Positions 26,720 through 34,719 of a stretch of DNA of 64,000 nt are shown here, one piece after another. Below the pieces are notes generated by a model that ran no database searches, was not told where the DNA came from, and saw only the letters and a list, made by a program, of their open reading frames with translations. This DNA is from VSJD01 sp041653875 (lineage in GTDB: Bacteria; Verrucomicrobiota; Kiritimatiellia; JAAZAB01): positions 10,447-74,446 of the forward strand of contig JBAZEM010000012.1 of assembly GCA_041653875.1 (NCBI GenBank). The letters run 5' to 3'. Position numbers and translations under genes: made by a program. Numbering within the stretch: the first letter of the stretch is position 1; every line of letters begins with the position of its first letter.

Positions 26720-27346
26720 TTGAAATCGCCCCGTATAATCTCATGGCCGGTCGGCAATCCTCCCGATGCGCGCATGGTGGACAAAGTGGGCGCCGCGTTG
26801 CGCCGGGGCGCCTTGGTTGTTCTGCCCACCGACACCGTGTATGGCGTGGCCGCCGCTCCGGGCGCGCCCGGAGCGGAAAAGCGGCTATTCCGGATCAAAC
26901 ACCGGCCGGATAACAAACCAATTGCCCTGCTGGCCGCCGATATCCGCCAAGTGGAGGCGTTCCGGGCGGAACTGGGCGCGATCGGCCGCGCACTGGCCAA
27001 GCGTTATTGGCCTGGCGCGTTGACCATGGTTCTCAAGACCGGCATTGCCTGGGAAGGCTTTCGCGTTCCCGATCATCCGGTCACGCTGGCCATCCTCAAG
27101 GCGACGGGAGGCGTGTTGCGCGTAACCAGCGCCAACCTGAGCGGCGAAGCGCCGGCGCTGACGGCGGTTGCGGCTGTCGCGGCGCTGGGGTCGGCGATCG
27201 AATTGGCGGTGGATGCGGGTCCCGCGCCGGGCGGTGTGCCAAGCACTGTGGTCAAAATCGGGCTCGGCCGGTGCGACGTCCTGCGGGAAGGCGCCATTCC
27301 CGCCGCGGAGATTGCCGGGATTGTGGCGTCACTGCGCGGTTGCTAA
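26720..27346 (+). CDS. Sua5/YciO/YrdC-family threonylcarbamoyl-AMP synthase
   Basis: Forms threonylcarbamoyl-AMP from threonine, bicarbonate and ATP, the first step of t6A37 tRNA modification. 208 residues, the single-domain YrdC/TsaC size. Signatures are GALVVLPTDTVYGVAA (about 30-45), KHRPDNKPIALL, YWPGALTMVL and LRVTSANLSGEAP. STVVKIG is the nucleotide-binding end. The start is probably TTG at 26720; a later ATG at 26774 would remove the first strand. The following genes (phosphatase, RpiB-GlyA) match the Bacillus ywlC-ywlE-ywlF-glyA neighbourhood. Confidence 0.92.
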   Translation: MKSPRIISWPVGNPPDARMVDKVGAALRRGALVVLPTDTVYGVAAAPGAPGAEKRLFRIKHRPDNKPIALLAADIRQVEAFRAELGAIGRALAKRYWPGALTMVLKTGIAWEGFRVPDHPVTLAILKATGGVLRVTSANLSGEAPALTAVAAVAALGSAIELAVDAGPAPGGVPSTVVKIGLGRCDVLREGAIPAAEIAGIVASLRGC

Positions 27347-27388
27347 CGTTGCCCAGCCGATAGGTTTAATGTTAGGGAATTTTAATCC

Positions 27389-27516
27389 AGGTAGAACCGG
27401 TTTTTCCACCATAGGCGGATCCGCCTCCGGCGGAATACCGGCTATTCTGTGCCGAAGATAGCCGACGTGAAGCCGGCTCTACACGGAAAAAAGTCGCCCC
27501 GCTGCGGGGCCTAATT
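27389..27516. repeat. Dispersed repeat B, copy 1
   Basis: TAGAACCGGTTTTTCC, GGCGGATCCGCC and ACCGGCTATTCTGT blocks closed by AGCCGGCTCTACA, then a CGCCCCGC/GCGGGGC hairpin. The second copy is at 51990-52114. Confidence 0.85.
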
Positions 27517-27518
27517 AA

Positions 27519-27637
27519 ATGTTAAGGAATTTCAATCCACACGGCGGCAAGCGGTTCTATCGAACCGCAACTACACCGGCTCGTTGTAGCGCCGTTCGAG
27601 AGAACGGCAAAGTCGCGGCCTTTGGCCGCCTAACTCG
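27519..27637. repeat. Dispersed repeat A, copy identical to 11447-11565
   Basis: 119 bp identical by eye to 11447-11565 and in the same orientation. With repeat B it fills the 321-base gap before the phosphatase gene; nothing else was recognised. Confidence 0.92.
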
Positions 27638-27667
27638 GCGCACAAATCCAAACTGAACTACATTGCC

Positions 27668-28147
27668 ATGCCGCGTCATAAACTCAATATCCTGTTCATT
27701 TGCACCGGCAACGTGTGCCGAAGCCCCATGGCGGAATATCTCCTGCGGCGCCGCTTGGGAAAGCAAGCCGGCTGGCAAGTCGGCTCAGCGGGCCTTTTCA
27801 CCGGCAACGGAATGGCGGCCAGCCCGCCGGCCATTGCGGTCCTGCAGGAACAAGCCATTGATTTAACGCCGCATCGCAGCCGGGTTGTAACCAAAGATAT
27901 CGTTGACGCCGCGACCCTGATTGTGGTAATGACGTCAGCACATGCGGCGGAGCTGAAGCGTCGGTTCCCGGAAGCTCAGGACCGGATTTACCTGCTGAAA
28001 TCTTTCGACCCCGGGCGTGGCGGCGGCGACATCCCCGACCCGCTTGGCGGAACGAATTCCCAGTATCGGATAATCCGCGACGAGATCGAGGCGACCCTGC
28101 CGGACTTGGTCTTATACCTGAAGTCTTATGCCGGCGCGCAGGATTGA
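27668..28147 (+). CDS. Low-molecular-weight protein phosphatase
   Basis: 159-residue cytosolic phosphatase of the LMW-PTP fold. The P-loop is C12-TGNVC-R18-S, and the general-acid Asp lies in DIPDPLGG. In Bacillus YwlE the P-loop residue before the second Cys is Thr, and this favours phospho-arginine; tyrosine enzymes usually have Ile. Here it is Val16, so specificity between phospho-tyrosine and phospho-arginine is open. The gene neighbourhood is the ywlE one. It lies 321 bases after the Sua5 gene, separated by repeats, and 118 bases before rpiB-glyA. Confidence 0.92.
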   Translation: MPRHKLNILFICTGNVCRSPMAEYLLRRRLGKQAGWQVGSAGLFTGNGMAASPPAIAVLQEQAIDLTPHRSRVVTKDIVDAATLIVVMTSAHAAELKRRFPEAQDRIYLLKSFDPGRGGGDIPDPLGGTNSQYRIIRDEIEATLPDLVLYLKSYAGAQD

Positions 28148-28152
28148 ATTAG

Positions 28153-28253
28153 AAGGCCAGGGAACAATGCCGTTCGATCGAGCGGCCCCTACACCGAACG
28201 GGGGTGGTTGCGGTTCGGTAGAACCGCAAGATCGCAATTCCTTGGCATCAAGA
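28153..28253. repeat. Dispersed repeat A, diverged copy
   Basis: GCCGTTCGATCGAGCGGC and GCGGTTCGGTAGAACCGC hairpins in the leader of the rpiB-glyA gene. Confidence 0.8.
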
Positions 28254-28265
28254 CAGGATAAACCC

Positions 28266-29948
28266 ATGAAAATTGCCATCGGTTCCGATCACGGCGGTTT
28301 CGAAATGAAGGAGGCCCTCAAGGAATTCCTGGCGGGGCAAGCGGTCCAGGTCGAGGACGTCGGCTGTTTCAGCAAGGACCCGGTGGATTACCCGGACGTG
28401 GCCGCGCTCGTCGCGGCCAATGTGTCCCAGGGCCTGGTGGATCAGGGCGTCGTTATTTGCACCACCGGCATCGGCGTAAGCATTGTGGCCAACAAATTTC
28501 CGCGCGTGCGCGCGGCGCTGTGCCTGAATCCCCGCATGGCCACGATGGCCCGCGCCCATAACAACGCCAACGTTCTGGCTCTCGGCGGCGAACTGACCAC
28601 CATCGCCGAGGCCCAGGCCATCGTGACCGCCTGGTTGCGCGAGGATTTCGATTCCGGCGAACGCCATCACCGGCGCGTGCGCAAAATAAATAAATATTCC
28701 TGCAACACCGTGGACCCGGTGGATGTCTATGAGACCGACCCTGAAATTTACGCCGTCCTGCGCAACGAGGCCGTGCGCCAGAGCGAAAACCTGGAGCTCA
28801 TCGCCTCCGAAAATTACGTCAGCCAGTCCATCCAGGAGGCCACCGGCTCGTTGCTGACCAACAAATATGCGGAAGGTTATCCCGGCAAACGCTGGTATAA
28901 CGGCTGTCAATGCGTGGACGAAGCCGAGCGCCTGGCCATCGACCGCGCCAAACAGTTGTTTGGCGCCGACCATGTCAATGTCCAGCCGCACTGCGGGTCT
29001 TCCGCCAACCTGGCTGTGTACCTGGCGGCACTCCAGCCGGGCGATCGCATCCTGGCCATGGATCCCGGCGCGGGGGGGCACCTGACCCACGGCATGAAAA
29101 CCAACGTGTCCGGCCGGTTATTCGACGTGGCGCACTACGGCGTCAGCCGCGAGACGGAGCAATTGGATTATGACGCCATTGCCGCCCTGGCCAGGAAGCA
29201 CAAGCCCAAGCTGATCGTTGCCGGCGCCAGCGCCTATTCGCGGATCATCGATTTCAAGCAATTCCGCAAAATTGCCGACAGCGTCTCCGCTTACCTGATG
29301 GTGGATATGGCGCATATCGCCGGATTAGTGGCGGCCGGTCATCATCCCAGTCCCGTGCCGCAGGCTGAATTTGTGACCACCACAACCCATAAAACTTTGC
29401 GCGGGCCGCGCGGCGGGGTCATTCTCTGCCAGGCGCGCTTTGCGCAGGACATTGACCGCCAGATTTTCCCGGGCCTGCAGGGCGGTCCGCTCATGCACGT
29501 TGTCGCGGCCAAGGCGGTTTGTTTTCACGAGGCCCTGCAACCCGCGTTCAAGGCCTACCAGGAGCAAGTTGTGCGCAATGCCCAGGCGCTTTGCGAAAAT
29601 CTGAAAGCGGAAGGCCTGCGCATCGTATCCGGCGGCACCGACAATCACCTGATGCTGGTGGACCTCAGCTCAATGAATGCGACCGGCAAGGATGCCGCCG
29701 GCGCGCTGGATCTGGCCGGCATCACCGTCAATAAGAATATGATTCCGTTCGATACCAAGAGCCCCTTCGTCACCTCGGGGATTCGCATCGGCACGCCGGC
29801 CGTTACCACGCGGGGCATGCAGGCGCCGGAAATGAAACTCATCGCCGGTTGGATCGTGCAGGTCTTGCACAACTTGAACAACGCCGACGCGCTCGCCGCC
29901 GTCAAGAAGCAAGTCGTCGCCCTGACCGACAAGTTTCCCTTGCCTTGA
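28266..29948 (+). CDS. RpiB-GlyA fusion: ribose-5-phosphate isomerase B + serine hydroxymethyltransferase
   Basis: 560 residues in one frame with no stop. Residues 1-140 are RpiB (interconverts ribose-5-phosphate and ribulose-5-phosphate): GSDHGGFEMK at 6-15, catalytic Cys65 in VVICTTGIGVSIVANK, and RAHNNANVLALGG with the conserved His98. Residues about 150-560 are serine hydroxymethyltransferase (serine + THF to glycine + methylene-THF, PLP-dependent): ENLELIASENYVS, TNKYAEGYPGKRWYNGC, VDMAHIAGLVAAG, and the PLP Lys376 in TTTTHKTLRGPRGG. The joint is a short Arg/Lys-rich stretch (GERHHRRVRKINKY). Both halves keep their catalytic residues. In Bacillus rpiB (ywlF) and glyA are near neighbours; here they are fused. 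Confidence 0.93.
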   Translation: MKIAIGSDHGGFEMKEALKEFLAGQAVQVEDVGCFSKDPVDYPDVAALVAANVSQGLVDQGVVICTTGIGVSIVANKFPRVRAALCLNPRMATMARAHNNANVLALGGELTTIAEAQAIVTAWLREDFDSGERHHRRVRKINKYSCNTVDPVDVYETDPEIYAVLRNEAVRQSENLELIASENYVSQSIQEATGSLLTNKYAEGYPGKRWYNGCQCVDEAERLAIDRAKQLFGADHVNVQPHCGSSANLAVYLAALQPGDRILAMDPGAGGHLTHGMKTNVSGRLFDVAHYGVSRETEQLDYDAIAALARKHKPKLIVAGASAYSRIIDFKQFRKIADSVSAYLMVDMAHIAGLVAAGHHPSPVPQAEFVTTTTHKTLRGPRGGVILCQARFAQDIDRQIFPGLQGGPLMHVVAAKAVCFHEALQPAFKAYQEQVVRNAQALCENLKAEGLRIVSGGTDNHLMLVDLSSMNATGKDAAGALDLAGITVNKNMIPFDTKSPFVTSGIRIGTPAVTTRGMQAPEMKLIAGWIVQVLHNLNNADALAAVKKQVVALTDKFPLP

Positions 29949-30035
29949 TTATATCGCCCGTCCGGTCGCAAGCGGGAAAAGTCGCCCCGCCCTCCGGGGC
30001 CTGTTGCAATCCTTGGGATGGGGGGCCTTAAGCAA

Positions 30036-30503
30036 TCATATCCCGCGGCTTTGCAGGAGGTCGCGAAGTTCCATTTGGAAGGCTTGCACGTCTTCCTGAC
30101 TGGGCCGGTAATTCGGCTTGCCCGCGTCAAGCGCCAGGCGGCCGAGCTGGTCGAGCATCCAGGAGGCGGAAACCCCGTCGCTGAAACGCACCGTTCCGCT
30201 GACGACCGCGCCTGGTTTGACGATGCGGTCGAGGGTGACCGCCACGCCGCCGGCGCCATCCGGCTCCATGTCGGCTTCCGGGCCCGGACTGGCCGGCGCG
30301 GCCTTGGCCAGATCCAACCCGGCGTTGGTGTTTTTATTTTGCTCCTTAATGGCCAGGCCAAGATCCAGCACCAGAAACCGCAGATCGAGGAATGTCACGG
30401 ACAGTTTGAATTCGTCATTCAGCCGTTTCTGGATTTCAGTCAACCCGCATCCTTCGGCAATCCACTTGCGCACGGCTTCTTTCTGGGTGTCATTGAATTG
30501 CAT
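30036..30503 (-). CDS. Conserved-looking hypothetical protein with HTH-like N-terminus
   Basis: 155 residues from the ATG at 30503; further open frame runs to 30551 but passes through repeat sequence. The N-terminal ~45 residues (MQFNDTQKEAVRKWIAEGCG...IQKRLNDEF) look like a small helix-turn-helix, then a helix (TFLDLRFLVLDLGLAI). A Pro/Ala linker follows, then a beta-rich C-terminal domain (VAVTLDRIVKPGAVVSGTV) ending in a helix with QMELRDLLQSRGI. I recall similar proteins in PVC genomes but know no function. It is the last gene of a minus-strand run. Confidence 0.7.
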   Translation of the reverse strand: MQFNDTQKEAVRKWIAEGCGLTEIQKRLNDEFKLSVTFLDLRFLVLDLGLAIKEQNKNTNAGLDLAKAAPASPGPEADMEPDGAGGVAVTLDRIVKPGAVVSGTVRFSDGVSASWMLDQLGRLALDAGKPNYRPSQEDVQAFQMELRDLLQSRGI

Positions 30504-30681
30504 AGTATCCCATTCTGGGCATGGTTCAAAGACCCGATGGTCAATGGTCAATGGTTAATGGTTAATGGTTGCTTGCAACACGATGTGTAGCACTGCAAAA
30601 TATGGCATACACACGGCTCCAAGTCAATGTAAAGGTCCCGGCCCCGCAACGCATGCATCCATTGATCATCTTCTTCTGCTT

Positions 30682-31113
30682 TTACGGGACGCGGTAGCAA
30701 CGATCCAGGGGGAATGCGTTTTCAATGTGGCGGATCAGGGGCGCGGGCGTGCCCGGCGCTCCGATAATTTCAACGACGTCGAAGCGAAAGGCTTCCGGCG
30801 GATGGCGCAGGCGCTTAAGATAGCGCACGGCGGCGCGCGAAAGATAATGACGCTTGGCGCGGTCCACAGCCGCGCCCGGCCGCCCGAACGCCTCGGTCTT
30901 GCGGGTCTTGACCTCCACGAACACAAAGACCGCGCCGTCGCGGGCCACCAGATCCAGTTCGTCGCGCCGTCCCACGCGAACCCGCCGGCCGAGGATGGCA
31001 TAACCTTTTTGACGGAGCGTACGTTCGGCCTGGGCCTCGCCCCACGCGCCGGAGGAAAGCTGTTTCGTGGTGTCGGGCGCAGTGCCCAGCAGGCGTTTGA
31101 CTGTTTTCCACAT
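30682..31113 (-). CDS. YraN/UPF0102 family protein
   Basis: 143-residue endonuclease-like-fold protein of unknown function, nearly always beside rnhB. The fold's motif positions are GAWGEAQAERTLRQKGYAIL (Glu), ELDLVARDG (Asp) and VFVEVKTRK (Glu-x-Lys). This is the PD-(D/E)XK pattern. The ATG at 31113 starts MWKTVKRLL; the longer frame to 31161 is encoded by a TTCAACGG-type repeat. It follows rnhB on the same strand. Confidence 0.92.
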   Translation of the reverse strand: MWKTVKRLLGTAPDTTKQLSSGAWGEAQAERTLRQKGYAILGRRVRVGRRDELDLVARDGAVFVFVEVKTRKTEAFGRPGAAVDRAKRHYLSRAAVRYLKRLRHPPEAFRFDVVEIIGAPGTPAPLIRHIENAFPLDRCYRVP

Positions 31114-31203
31114 GGGATAGATGATTTGGCATGGTTCGAGGTTCAGCGGTTCACTGTTCAACGGGTGTCGATTTCTCCGGCAAATTTTCCAACCGTGAAC
31201 CTC

Positions 31204-31899
31204 CTAACCGTGAACCGTCGAACCGTCCCGATTGTCGCCCTGCCGCATACGGCCGCGGATGGCCTCGATATCGCGCACCGGCCGGAAGGAACGGCGATGT
31301 TGGGCAATGGCGCCGTATTTCAACAGGGCCTGGATGTGGGCGGCGGTGCCATAACCTTTGTGCCGCACAAACCCGTATTCGGGATGCCGGCGGTCGAGAT
31401 CGGTCATCCAGCGATCGCGTGTGACCTTGGCGATGACGCTGGCGGCGGCAATCGAAAGACTGCGCGCGTCGCCTTTGATAATGGCCAGGGAAGGGCAGGG
31501 CAGATTTGGAACCGGCAGGCCGTCAACCAGAGCGTACTCGGGAAGCGTCGCCAGGCGATGCAAGCAACGGCTCATACTCCGGTGCGTGGAACACAAAATA
31601 TTGATTTCGTCGATTTCGGGCACGTCCCCGAAACCGATGCCGATTTCCACCCCCGGCGAATCGAGCAGCAGTTCGAAAAAACGATCGCGCTGGTTTGGCG
31701 TGAGTTGCTTGGAATCGGTGAGCGTATCGAAGAGACGATGCTCTTCCCGCTCGATAAAGGTTTTAGGGAAAATAACGGCCGCCGTCACGACCGGGCCGGC
31801 CAGGGGACCCCGGCCGGCTTCATCCACACCGGCGACACGCTTGCATCCGCGGTCCCAAACCTGGCGCTCAAATTGAAGCAAACCTGCGGTTCCCTCCAT
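31204..31899 (-). CDS. rnhB: Ribonuclease HII
   Basis: Removes RNA and single ribonucleotides from DNA hybrids. 231 residues. The active site begins GVDEAGRGPLAGPVVTAAV with Asp26 and Glu27; a further acidic residue is in ALVDGLPVP and another in ASVIAKVTRD, followed by GYGT. It begins 18 bases after the rplS stop. The last residues are encoded by a GAACCGTTGAACC-like repeat, so the native C-terminus may have been altered. Confidence 0.95.
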   Translation of the reverse strand: MEGTAGLLQFERQVWDRGCKRVAGVDEAGRGPLAGPVVTAAVIFPKTFIEREEHRLFDTLTDSKQLTPNQRDRFFELLLDSPGVEIGIGFGDVPEIDEINILCSTHRSMSRCLHRLATLPEYALVDGLPVPNLPCPSLAIIKGDARSLSIAAASVIAKVTRDRWMTDLDRRHPEYGFVRHKGYGTAAHIQALLKYGAIAQHRRSFRPVRDIEAIRGRMRQGDNRDGSTVHG

Positions 31900-31917
31900 G
31901 CCGCCCCCGCGTCGAAA

Positions 31918-32271
31918 CTACGACTGTTGCGTTGCCGTGCGCGCCATCTTGCCGGATCGTTCCCGTAAATAATACAATTTGGCGCGCCGCTTCTTACCGA
32001 CGGATTCCACCTCGATGCCGGCGATACTCGGAGAATTCACCGGGAAGATACGCTCCACGCCTTCGCCGAATGAAATGCGGCGAATGGTAAAGGTCTCGGT
32101 GGCGCCGGAGCCCTTGCGGGCAATCACGGTGCCGGAAAAAGCCTGCACACGCTCCTTGTCGCCTTCCTTGATTTTTACCAGCACTTTGATGCTGTCGCCT
32201 ACCGAAAAGGAAGTCAACGGTGTTTTCTGGCGATTTTCCATGTCGAGTGTTTTTAGCATGGTTGAGCTCAT
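31918..32271 (-). CDS. rplS: 50S ribosomal protein L19
   Basis: Binds at the subunit interface of the 50S. 117 residues, normal length. VGDSIKVLVKIKEGDKERVQ, FSGTVIARKGSG, FTIRRISFGEGVERIFP and KRRAKLYYLRERSGK are the family blocks. ATG at 32271 gives seven extra residues against typical starts; ATG at 32259 is an alternative. In the standard order rpsP-khpA-trmD-rplS-rnhB-yraN. Confidence 0.97.
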   Translation of the reverse strand: MSSTMLKTLDMENRQKTPLTSFSVGDSIKVLVKIKEGDKERVQAFSGTVIARKGSGATETFTIRRISFGEGVERIFPVNSPSIAGIEVESVGKKRRAKLYYLRERSGKMARTATQQS

Positions 32272-32451
32272 AGTTTGTCCCGGCTTTTTTGCTCCGCTGT
32301 TATGAATGGGATTCTATGGATTTACGCCGCCCCGTCAAGCTTTTTTGACGATCCGCTCCATTTTGTGCGAAGCGAGAGGCGTGAATCATAAAGCCGCGCT
32401 TGTGGTTTAGTTTGCCGACAGAGGTCTTATGGCTCTTTGGCAAAGCCGCTC

Positions 32452-32482
32452 GCTAACCATTGACCATCAACCATTATCCATT
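32452..32482. repeat. AACCATTGACCAT-type repeat at the end of trmD
   Basis: TAACCATTGACCATCAACCA then TTATCCATTTTC. It provides the last residues of TrmD (KMDNG). Similar sequence lies at 30538-30570 in opposite orientation. Confidence 0.6.
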
Positions 32483-33159
32483 TTCAAGAGGTCCGGGCGG
32501 CGCGCGACCGTCCGCAGATGGGACTGTTCCGCCCGCCAGCGGGCGATGGCGGCATGGTCGCCGGTCAACAGGATGTCCGGCACGCGCAGGTCCCGGAAGA
32601 TTTCCGGGCGCGTGTATTGCGGATATTCCAAGCGGTCGTCGTTGAACGATTCGTCCGCGGTGGCGTCCGCGGCGCCCAGCACGTTCGGCAAGAGCCGCAC
32701 GACGGCGTCGATCACCACCGTGGCGGCCAGCGTTCCATTGGTCAAAACGTAGTCGCCGATCGAAATTTCGTCGGTCGCCAGGCCCTGGCTGACACGCTCA
32801 TCCACGCCCTCATAATGGCCGCAGAGAAAGATCAGGTGCCGTTCAAGGGCGAGTTCGGCGGCCAGGCCTTGGCGAAAAGGGCGCCCTTGGGGCGACATGA
32901 GAATAACCCGCGCGCCGGGCGTGCGGGCCGATTCCACCGCTTTGAAGAACGGTTCCGCCTTTAAGATCATACCCGGTCCGCCGCCATAGGGGCGGTCATC
33001 CACGGTCTGATGGCGGTCGCTGGTGAAATCGCGCAGGTTGATGACCCGAAAGGCGACAGCGGCTTGTTGGGCCGCGCGTTTCATGATGCTTTCATCGAGG
33101 AACCCCCGCGCCATGCGCGGGAAGATCGTGACGATGTCAACGTGGAGCAGTTCCCCCAT
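32467..33159 (-). CDS. trmD: tRNA (guanine-37-N1)-methyltransferase
   Basis: SPOUT methyltransferase making m1G37, which prevents frameshifting. 230 residues from ATG 33159; GTG at 33168 overlaps the khpA stop and is an alternative. Begins LLHVDIVTIFPRM. Knot motifs are YGGGPGMIL, CGHYEGVDERV and SIGDYVLTNGTLAA. The C-terminal tRNA-binding part is PQYTRPEIFRDLRVPDILLTG. rimM, which usually precedes trmD, is absent. Confidence 0.96.
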   Translation of the reverse strand: MGELLHVDIVTIFPRMARGFLDESIMKRAAQQAAVAFRVINLRDFTSDRHQTVDDRPYGGGPGMILKAEPFFKAVESARTPGARVILMSPQGRPFRQGLAAELALERHLIFLCGHYEGVDERVSQGLATDEISIGDYVLTNGTLAATVVIDAVVRLLPNVLGAADATADESFNDDRLEYPQYTRPEIFRDLRVPDILLTGDHAAIARWRAEQSHLRTVARRPDLLKMDNG

Positions 33160-33164
33160 GGGCT

Positions 33165-33395
33165 TCACTCGGCGACTTCGAGGACGGCCTTGCGTTTTTG
33201 CTTGGCAGCCAGGCTGGTCAGCAGGACCCGGAGGGCGCTGATGGTCTTGCCGTTCTTGCCGATAATACGTCCCATATCTTCGGGATGACAGCGGACTTCC
33301 ATGATTATCGTCTGGCGGCCAGGAATTTCAGTCACGGTGACTTGATCGGGATGATTAACCAGCGCCCGCAAGGTATGTTCGATAAACGCTTTCAT
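33165..33395 (-). CDS. khpA: KH-domain RNA-binding protein KhpA
   Basis: 76-residue single KH domain with the GxxG loop in GRIIGKNGKTISALRVLL. KhpA proteins bind RNA with KhpB and influence cell division and small RNA biology in other bacteria. It lies five bases after rpsP, the usual place. Confidence 0.93.
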   Translation of the reverse strand: MKAFIEHTLRALVNHPDQVTVTEIPGRQTIIMEVRCHPEDMGRIIGKNGKTISALRVLLTSLAAKQKRKAVLEVAE

Positions 33396-33400
33396 GCTTG

Positions 33401-33706
33401 TCAGGTCGCAGACGGGTTGGCGGGCTCAACGGCTTTCTCTTTCTTGGAGGCGGAAGCGGCCATGGGTGCCGTTTTGGCTTTTTTGACCAGACTACGGACC
33501 GTTTCCGAAAGGATGGCGCCCTTGTTTTTCCAGGCCGCAATACGTTCCAGTTTGAGGTGGAAGTTGGCCTTGGACTTTTTGGGGTCGTACCATCCCAGGA
33601 TTTCCAGGTACTTTCCATCGCGAGGAGAGCGGCTGTCGGTGGCCACAATCCGGAAACAAGGGTCGTTATTGGCCCCGGTCTTTCGGCATCTGATTTTAAC
33701 TGACAT
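33401..33706 (-). CDS. rpsP: 30S ribosomal protein S16
   Basis: 101 residues: MSVKIRCRKTGANNDPCFRI, DSRSPRDGKYLEILGWYDP and AILSETVRSLVKK are family blocks. GGAGG lies seven bases before the ATG. The last ~25 residues are an Ala/Lys-rich tail (KKEKAVEPANPSAT) common in this lineage type. Confidence 0.96.
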   Translation of the reverse strand: MSVKIRCRKTGANNDPCFRIVATDSRSPRDGKYLEILGWYDPKKSKANFHLKLERIAAWKNKGAILSETVRSLVKKAKTAPMAASASKKEKAVEPANPSAT

Positions 33707-33744
33707 TATTGTCCTCCCACTCACTTCGGTTAATAAACGCGTTC

Positions 33745-33773
33745 TTCTTACACGATTCGTCCGGCCGGTTCAA
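33745..33773 (-). promoter_or_regulatory. Possible promoter of the rpsP operon
   Basis: On the minus strand TTGAAC (33773-33768), a 17-nt spacer, and TAAGAA (33750-33745), about 39 bases before the rpsP start. Confidence 0.4.
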
Positions 33774-33789
33774 GCAGTTATTTTTCGCT

Positions 33790-34719
33790 TCATTTCACGG
33801 CCCGCATCATTCGGTCTTTGCCGGCCAGATCCTGTCGTAATTGGGTTTCGCGGAATCCGGCCGCGGATGCCAGCTCCATGACGGCGGCACCCTGGTCTTC
33901 GCCGATTTCCAGGAAGAACACCCCGCCAGGCTTGAGCGCCTGGACGGCCTGCGCCATGAGCCGCCGGACGATCGTCAAGCCGCCGGCGCCGCCGTCCAGC
34001 GCGGCGCGCGGCTCGAAATCGCGCACGCCTCGGTCCAGGCTTGCCCAGTCCGCCGTGCGCACATAGGGCGGATTGGACACCACCGCATCCAAGCCCGCAA
34101 AGGACGCGGCCCCCGCCGTTACAACATTCCAACATTCTGCAGAATGTTGGAATGTCGTTTTGGGCGCGACAGCCGACAAGAGGTCGCAGGCGATAAAACG
34201 GATGCGGGCGGCGGTTCCGTGCCGCGCCGCGTTTGCCCGCGCCAGCGCCAGGGCCGCGGCGCTGGTGTCGGTGGCTACATAACGGCCCTGTGGCCGTTCC
34301 AGCGCCAGCGAAATGACGATACATCCGCTGCCGGCGCCCACATCCGCGATGAGCGGCGCTGGGGGTTGCCATAAGGCCGCGTCCTCCAGCATCCAGGCCG
34401 TGAGTTGTTCCGTTTCCGGCCGCGGTATCAAAGCCCGGCGGTCGCAGATAAAAACACGGCCCATGAACTCCGCCTCGCCCTGGATGTATTGCAGCGGTTC
34501 GCCTGCGGCCAGGCGCGCGACGCCCGCTGCGATCTGCCGAACCTGGGGTTCGGAGAGGATTTGGTCTTTCCGCGCCGATAGTTCCAGGCGGGCGCAACCT
34601 AAAATGCGACTCGCCAGCCACTCGCATTTTAAGCGCGCTTCGCCCGGCGTGGCCGCCTGAACGCGGGCGACGCCGGCGGCAAGCACGGAACCTAATTTGC
34701 TTGGCGCCTTGGCTTTCAC
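33790..34719 (-). CDS. prmC: Peptide chain release factor N5-glutamine methyltransferase
   Basis: Methylates the Gln of the GGQ motif in release factors. 309 residues. N-terminal helical domain, then PLQYIQGEAEF and LIPRPETEQL. The SAM site is IADVGAGSGCIVISLAL and the catalytic NPPY is at 216-219. Residues 188-199 (TTFQHSAECWNV) are encoded by a 32-bp perfect palindrome and are not expected in the family; they lie in a loop before NPPY. The start overlaps the prfA stop (ATGA), so its substrate gene is co-translated. Confidence 0.95.
   Translation of the reverse strand: MKAKAPSKLGSVLAAGVARVQAATPGEARLKCEWLASRILGCARLELSARKDQILSEPQVRQIAAGVARLAAGEPLQYIQGEAEFMGRVFICDRRALIPRPETEQLTAWMLEDAALWQPPAPLIADVGAGSGCIVISLALERPQGRYVATDTSAAALALARANAARHGTAARIRFIACDLLSAVAPKTTFQHSAECWNVVTAGAASFAGLDAVVSNPPYVRTADWASLDRGVRDFEPRAALDGGAGGLTIVRRLMAQAVQALKPGGVFFLEIGEDQGAAVMELASAAGFRETQLRQDLAGKDRMMRAVK
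34124..34155. repeat. 32-bp perfect palindrome inside prmC
   Basis: ACATTCCAACATTCTG followed directly by its reverse complement. It is in frame and adds about 11 residues to PrmC. Confidence 0.9.

Noticed and set aside
30565..31968. Plus-strand open frame opposite yraN and rnhB
   Set aside because: The minus strand carries two well-recognised families in this interval.
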